Below, piece after piece: positions 61,900 to 64,000 of a stretch of DNA of 64,000 bases (the first letter of the stretch is position 1; each line of letters opens with the position of its first letter). Origin of the DNA: CAUZIZ01 sp965218775 (GTDB lineage Bacteria > Acidobacteriota > UBA6911 > RPQK01 > JAJDTT01); the NCBI GenBank assembly GCA_965218775.1, contig CBDCLS010000005.1, forward strand, positions 2,046,001 through 2,110,000. Direction: 5' to 3'. The notes below the pieces were generated by a model, which was not told where the DNA came from, ran no database searches, and saw only the letters and a program-made list of their open reading frames with translations. Position numbers and translations under genes: made by a program.

Positions 61900-64000
61900 T
61901 CATTTTTGCGTAGGCACCAGCCGCTTGAGTTCCTCAGCCCAGTTGCGGACGACGTTGATCTGGGTGGAGAGTGACTCCTCGCCTTTCTTCACAATCAGGA
62001 ACCGTTGACCGTCCGGCGTGGGGTCGTAGTCCCGCCCGCGGCCTTGCGCCTGCTCCAGACCCAACCGAGACAGTCCCTCGAAAAGACTCCGCGGTTTCCC
62101 CGCTCTGAGATTCGGTTCTGTCTCGACCGAAGCCGCCATCATCTTGTCTCCTTCGCGATAGAAGATCTCTCCGCTATGGGGTGCCCAGAACGGACGCTGG
62201 CCACCGTCTGTTGAGATCGCGAGGAGGCCCCCTTCTGCCGGATAGCGTTTCACGTATATCTCGTCTCTTCCGGATCGATTGGAGGTGAAGACAATCCAGT
62301 TCCCATCCGGTGAAAAGACCGGGTGGCGTTCGTTGGACTGGGTGACATGGAAAGGTTCGGGCTTTGCCTTCCCATCTAACCGAAGTGTGAAAATGTCCCT
62401 GTCACCGCGCTCGCCCCAATCCTCGAACACCAGCACCTTCCCGTTGGAAGACAGGGAAGTGGGAAACTGGAAGTAGTCTCTTTCGAGGACCCGCTCAGGC
62501 TCACCAGTGCCGTCGGAAGAGATCCACCATATGTTTACACCCTCCGCTTGAAACGCAGTAAAAAAGAGCCTTGAACCATCCGGGCTCCAGACGGGTGCAA
62601 CTCTAGCTTTAGAGGTCAATGGGGACAGGGCGCATCGCTCGATCTCGCAGGTCCGGATATAGGGTCGCTCTTGGCCTCTTCTTGCCACAACCGCAAGACG
62701 CTTGCCGTCCGGGGAGAGTCGTGGATTGGACAACTCCATCTGGGTTTCCAGAAACGGCTCCTCCACCCCATGGCGATCCACCCAGACCAGGGCGTCCGCC
62801 TGATCCACCTCCGATCCGGGTACATACGCGAGCGATCCGCTCGAGGAGATTTCGAACCTTGGCGTCGAACCCAGTGCCAACCACACATCGTCCACCACAG
62901 GCACTCCTGTTCCCTGAAGCTCCAGGGCGTCCAGATCGAAGGGTGCTGCTAGAAGGGAGTTGCCCTGCTGGTAAATGAGATGCCCTGTGGGCATGTAGCG
63001 GGCCTTGCGAGCCCCTTCCATCAGGGTGCTTTGTTGGCCAGTGTCCAGAGAGAGAACCCTAACGTACAGCTGCCCCTCTAACCGATCCCTGAAGAGTACC
63101 ACCTTGGCCCCAGGGAGAATCTGGGGGAAGAAGGGGCTGCCTTCCGGGATCAATGGTTCGGGAATACCTCCGCTTGACGAGACTCGCCAGAGGCCGGGTC
63201 GCCTTCCGAAGATGATGGTGCCGTCCTCTCCCCAGCTCGCACCTCGGCTTATCTCCACCTCGCAGATCGTGACAGGCTCACCACCGAGCAGGGACCACTT
63301 CTTCAACTCACCCTTGACCTGGTTATGATCAGTAAAGAAGCCCACCCACTCCCCGTCGGGGGAGAAGAACGGACTCACGCCATGCTCCGAGCCGGGAATC
63401 GGCTTGGCCTCCAGTTGGTCCATAGCTCGCAAGTACAGCCGCTTGATGCCGTCTCGGACGGCAGCATAGACCAGCTTGGTCCCATCGGGGGATAGCGCCA
63501 ACGACGGCTGTGGAGGATTCAATTCATCGGCGGGAAGGGCGATAGAGAACCGGGCGACCGTGGGTGCTGGAGGCTGGATGTCGTACACTAGATTCCAGAG
63601 GGGAAAGCCCAGGAGTACACCCGCCACGAGAACCATCAGCCCAACTACTGATACACGGGTTGGTTGCTGCCACCAAACGGGGGTCGCAGTCCCCACTCCT
63701 TCCGCGGACTCCTCAACCTCCTCGCCGAGCACGGACTTGATCACGATGCGGGCATCGCCAATGTCCCGCAGCCGCTCATGGGGGTCCCTTTCAAGACACC
63801 TCCGAAGCAATCTCCGGATGGCCCTGGGAGTACCCTCAGGTAGAGCTTTCCAATCTGGATCCTTGTGAAGAACCGCACCCAGGATGTCGGTGACAGTGTC
63901 ACCGACAAATACCTGGCTGCCCGTCAGCAACTCATACAAGACAGACCCGAAGGCCCATATGTCGGTGCGTTTATCGACCACCTGCCCTCGCGCTTGCTCT
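61900..64000 (-). CDS. Ser/Thr protein kinase with TolB-like propeller, N-terminus outside window
   Basis: About 700 residues are visible and the frame is open to the window edge. The visible N-terminus is the end of a Hanks-type kinase: EQARGQVVDKRTDIWAFGSV (APE/DxWxxG region), LLTGSQVFVGDTVTDILGAV, CLERDPHERLRDIGDARIVI. A transmembrane helix (VSVVGLMVLVAGVLLGFPLW) follows, then a PD40/TolB-type propeller outside with repeats such as SLALSPDGTKLVYAAV, PRLSPDGKRLAVVAR, PVWSPDGSRLFFT and HPVFSPDGNWIVFTS. The architecture is characteristic of Acidobacteriota. It likely senses an extracellular signal and phosphorylates cytoplasmic targets. Confidence 0.92.
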   Translation of the reverse strand, partial: EQARGQVVDKRTDIWAFGSVLYELLTGSQVFVGDTVTDILGAVLHKDPDWKALPEGTPRAIRRLLRRCLERDPHERLRDIGDARIVIKSVLGEEVEESAEGVGTATPVWWQQPTRVSVVGLMVLVAGVLLGFPLWNLVYDIQPPAPTVARFSIALPADELNPPQPSLALSPDGTKLVYAAVRDGIKRLYLRAMDQLEAKPIPGSEHGVSPFFSPDGEWVGFFTDHNQVKGELKKWSLLGGEPVTICEVEISRGASWGEDGTIIFGRRPGLWRVSSSGGIPEPLIPEGSPFFPQILPGAKVVLFRDRLEGQLYVRVLSLDTGQQSTLMEGARKARYMPTGHLIYQQGNSLLAAPFDLDALELQGTGVPVVDDVWLALGSTPRFEISSSGSLAYVPGSEVDQADALVWVDRHGVEEPFLETQMELSNPRLSPDGKRLAVVARRGQERPYIRTCEIERCALSPLTSKARVAPVWSPDGSRLFFTAFQAEGVNIWWISSDGTGEPERVLERDYFQFPTSLSSNGKVLVFEDWGERGDRDIFTLRLDGKAKPEPFHVTQSNERHPVFSPDGNWIVFTSNRSGRDEIYVKRYPAEGGLLAISTDGGQRPFWAPHSGEIFYREGDKMMAASVETEPNLRAGKPRSLFEGLSRLGLEQAQGRGRDYDPTPDGQRFLIVKKGEESLSTQINVVRNWAEELKRLVPTQK

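Noticed and set aside
1..64000. tRNA, rRNA and riboswitch genes
   Set aside because: No rRNA-like tract or convincing tRNA cloverleaf or riboswitch core was recognised by eye; a covariance search was not possible.

Overview
The window looks like a chromosomal segment of a heterotrophic, probably marine or host-associated member of the Acidobacteriota. This is inferred from gene content, not from a marker gene. Supporting signs are a Ser/Thr kinase fused to a TolB-like propeller, S8 peptidases with C-terminal WSD repeats, paired planctomycete-type cytochrome c (PSD1, DUF1592) and Tat-exported DUF1501/DUF1552 genes, many Tat leaders, sialidases and a sulfatase. Relatives in Planctomycetes or Verrucomicrobia share some of these families, so the assignment is moderate. 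No rRNA, tRNA or CRISPR array was seen.

Layout. 1-12.4 kb (minus strand): exported glycan or organic-acid catabolic genes, namely a partial Tat protein, a Gfo/Idh/MocA oxidoreductase, a GH10-like hydrolase, a dimethylglycine/sarcosine dehydrogenase-like flavoprotein, an amidohydrolase, a LamG-containing PSD1 protein and a GH43/GH32-like propeller. 13-21.5 kb: a sialidase-like protein, a MITE-like element, nagB, vapBC, a rifampicin-phosphotransferase-like PEP-utilising enzyme, mazEF and small hypothetical genes. 21.8-27.1 kb (minus): a probable three-gene operon of two repeat-tailed subtilases and a duplicated membrane sensor-type module. 27.4-36.4 kb: a PSD1 + DUF1501 pair, a GH33 sialidase, a C69 peptidase and a Tat-exported sialidase-like protein. 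36.5-45 kb is a genomic scrap yard: a truncated hydrolase, an aldolase cut by a MITE, an amidase cut by an IS481-type element, and a toxin-antitoxin toxin cut by an IS4-type element. 45-53.8 kb: an amidohydrolase, a serine hydrolase, an SGNH-like hydrolase, a decayed higBA, a sodium:solute symporter, a 2-hydroxyacid dehydrogenase and a sulfatase. 54.2-64 kb: a DUF1592 + DUF1552 pair, a pentapeptide-repeat protein, a TauD-type dioxygenase and a partial kinase-propeller.

How it fits together. Most intact genes encode secreted or envelope hydrolases plus oxidoreductases suited to scavenging sialylated or sulfated glycans, N-methylated amines and small acids. PSD1/DUF1501 and DUF1592/DUF1552 genes come as pairs of a heme-motif protein and a Tat substrate. 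Four type II toxin-antitoxin loci occur, two intact and two broken. At least five families of palindromic or insertion elements lie between genes, several caught interrupting genes with target duplications still readable. The most unusual items are the hexamer-armed palindromes (three copies), the nested REP-type palindromes, and the subtilase pair whose repeat tails have been homogenised separately. No clearly new defence or biosynthetic system was found.
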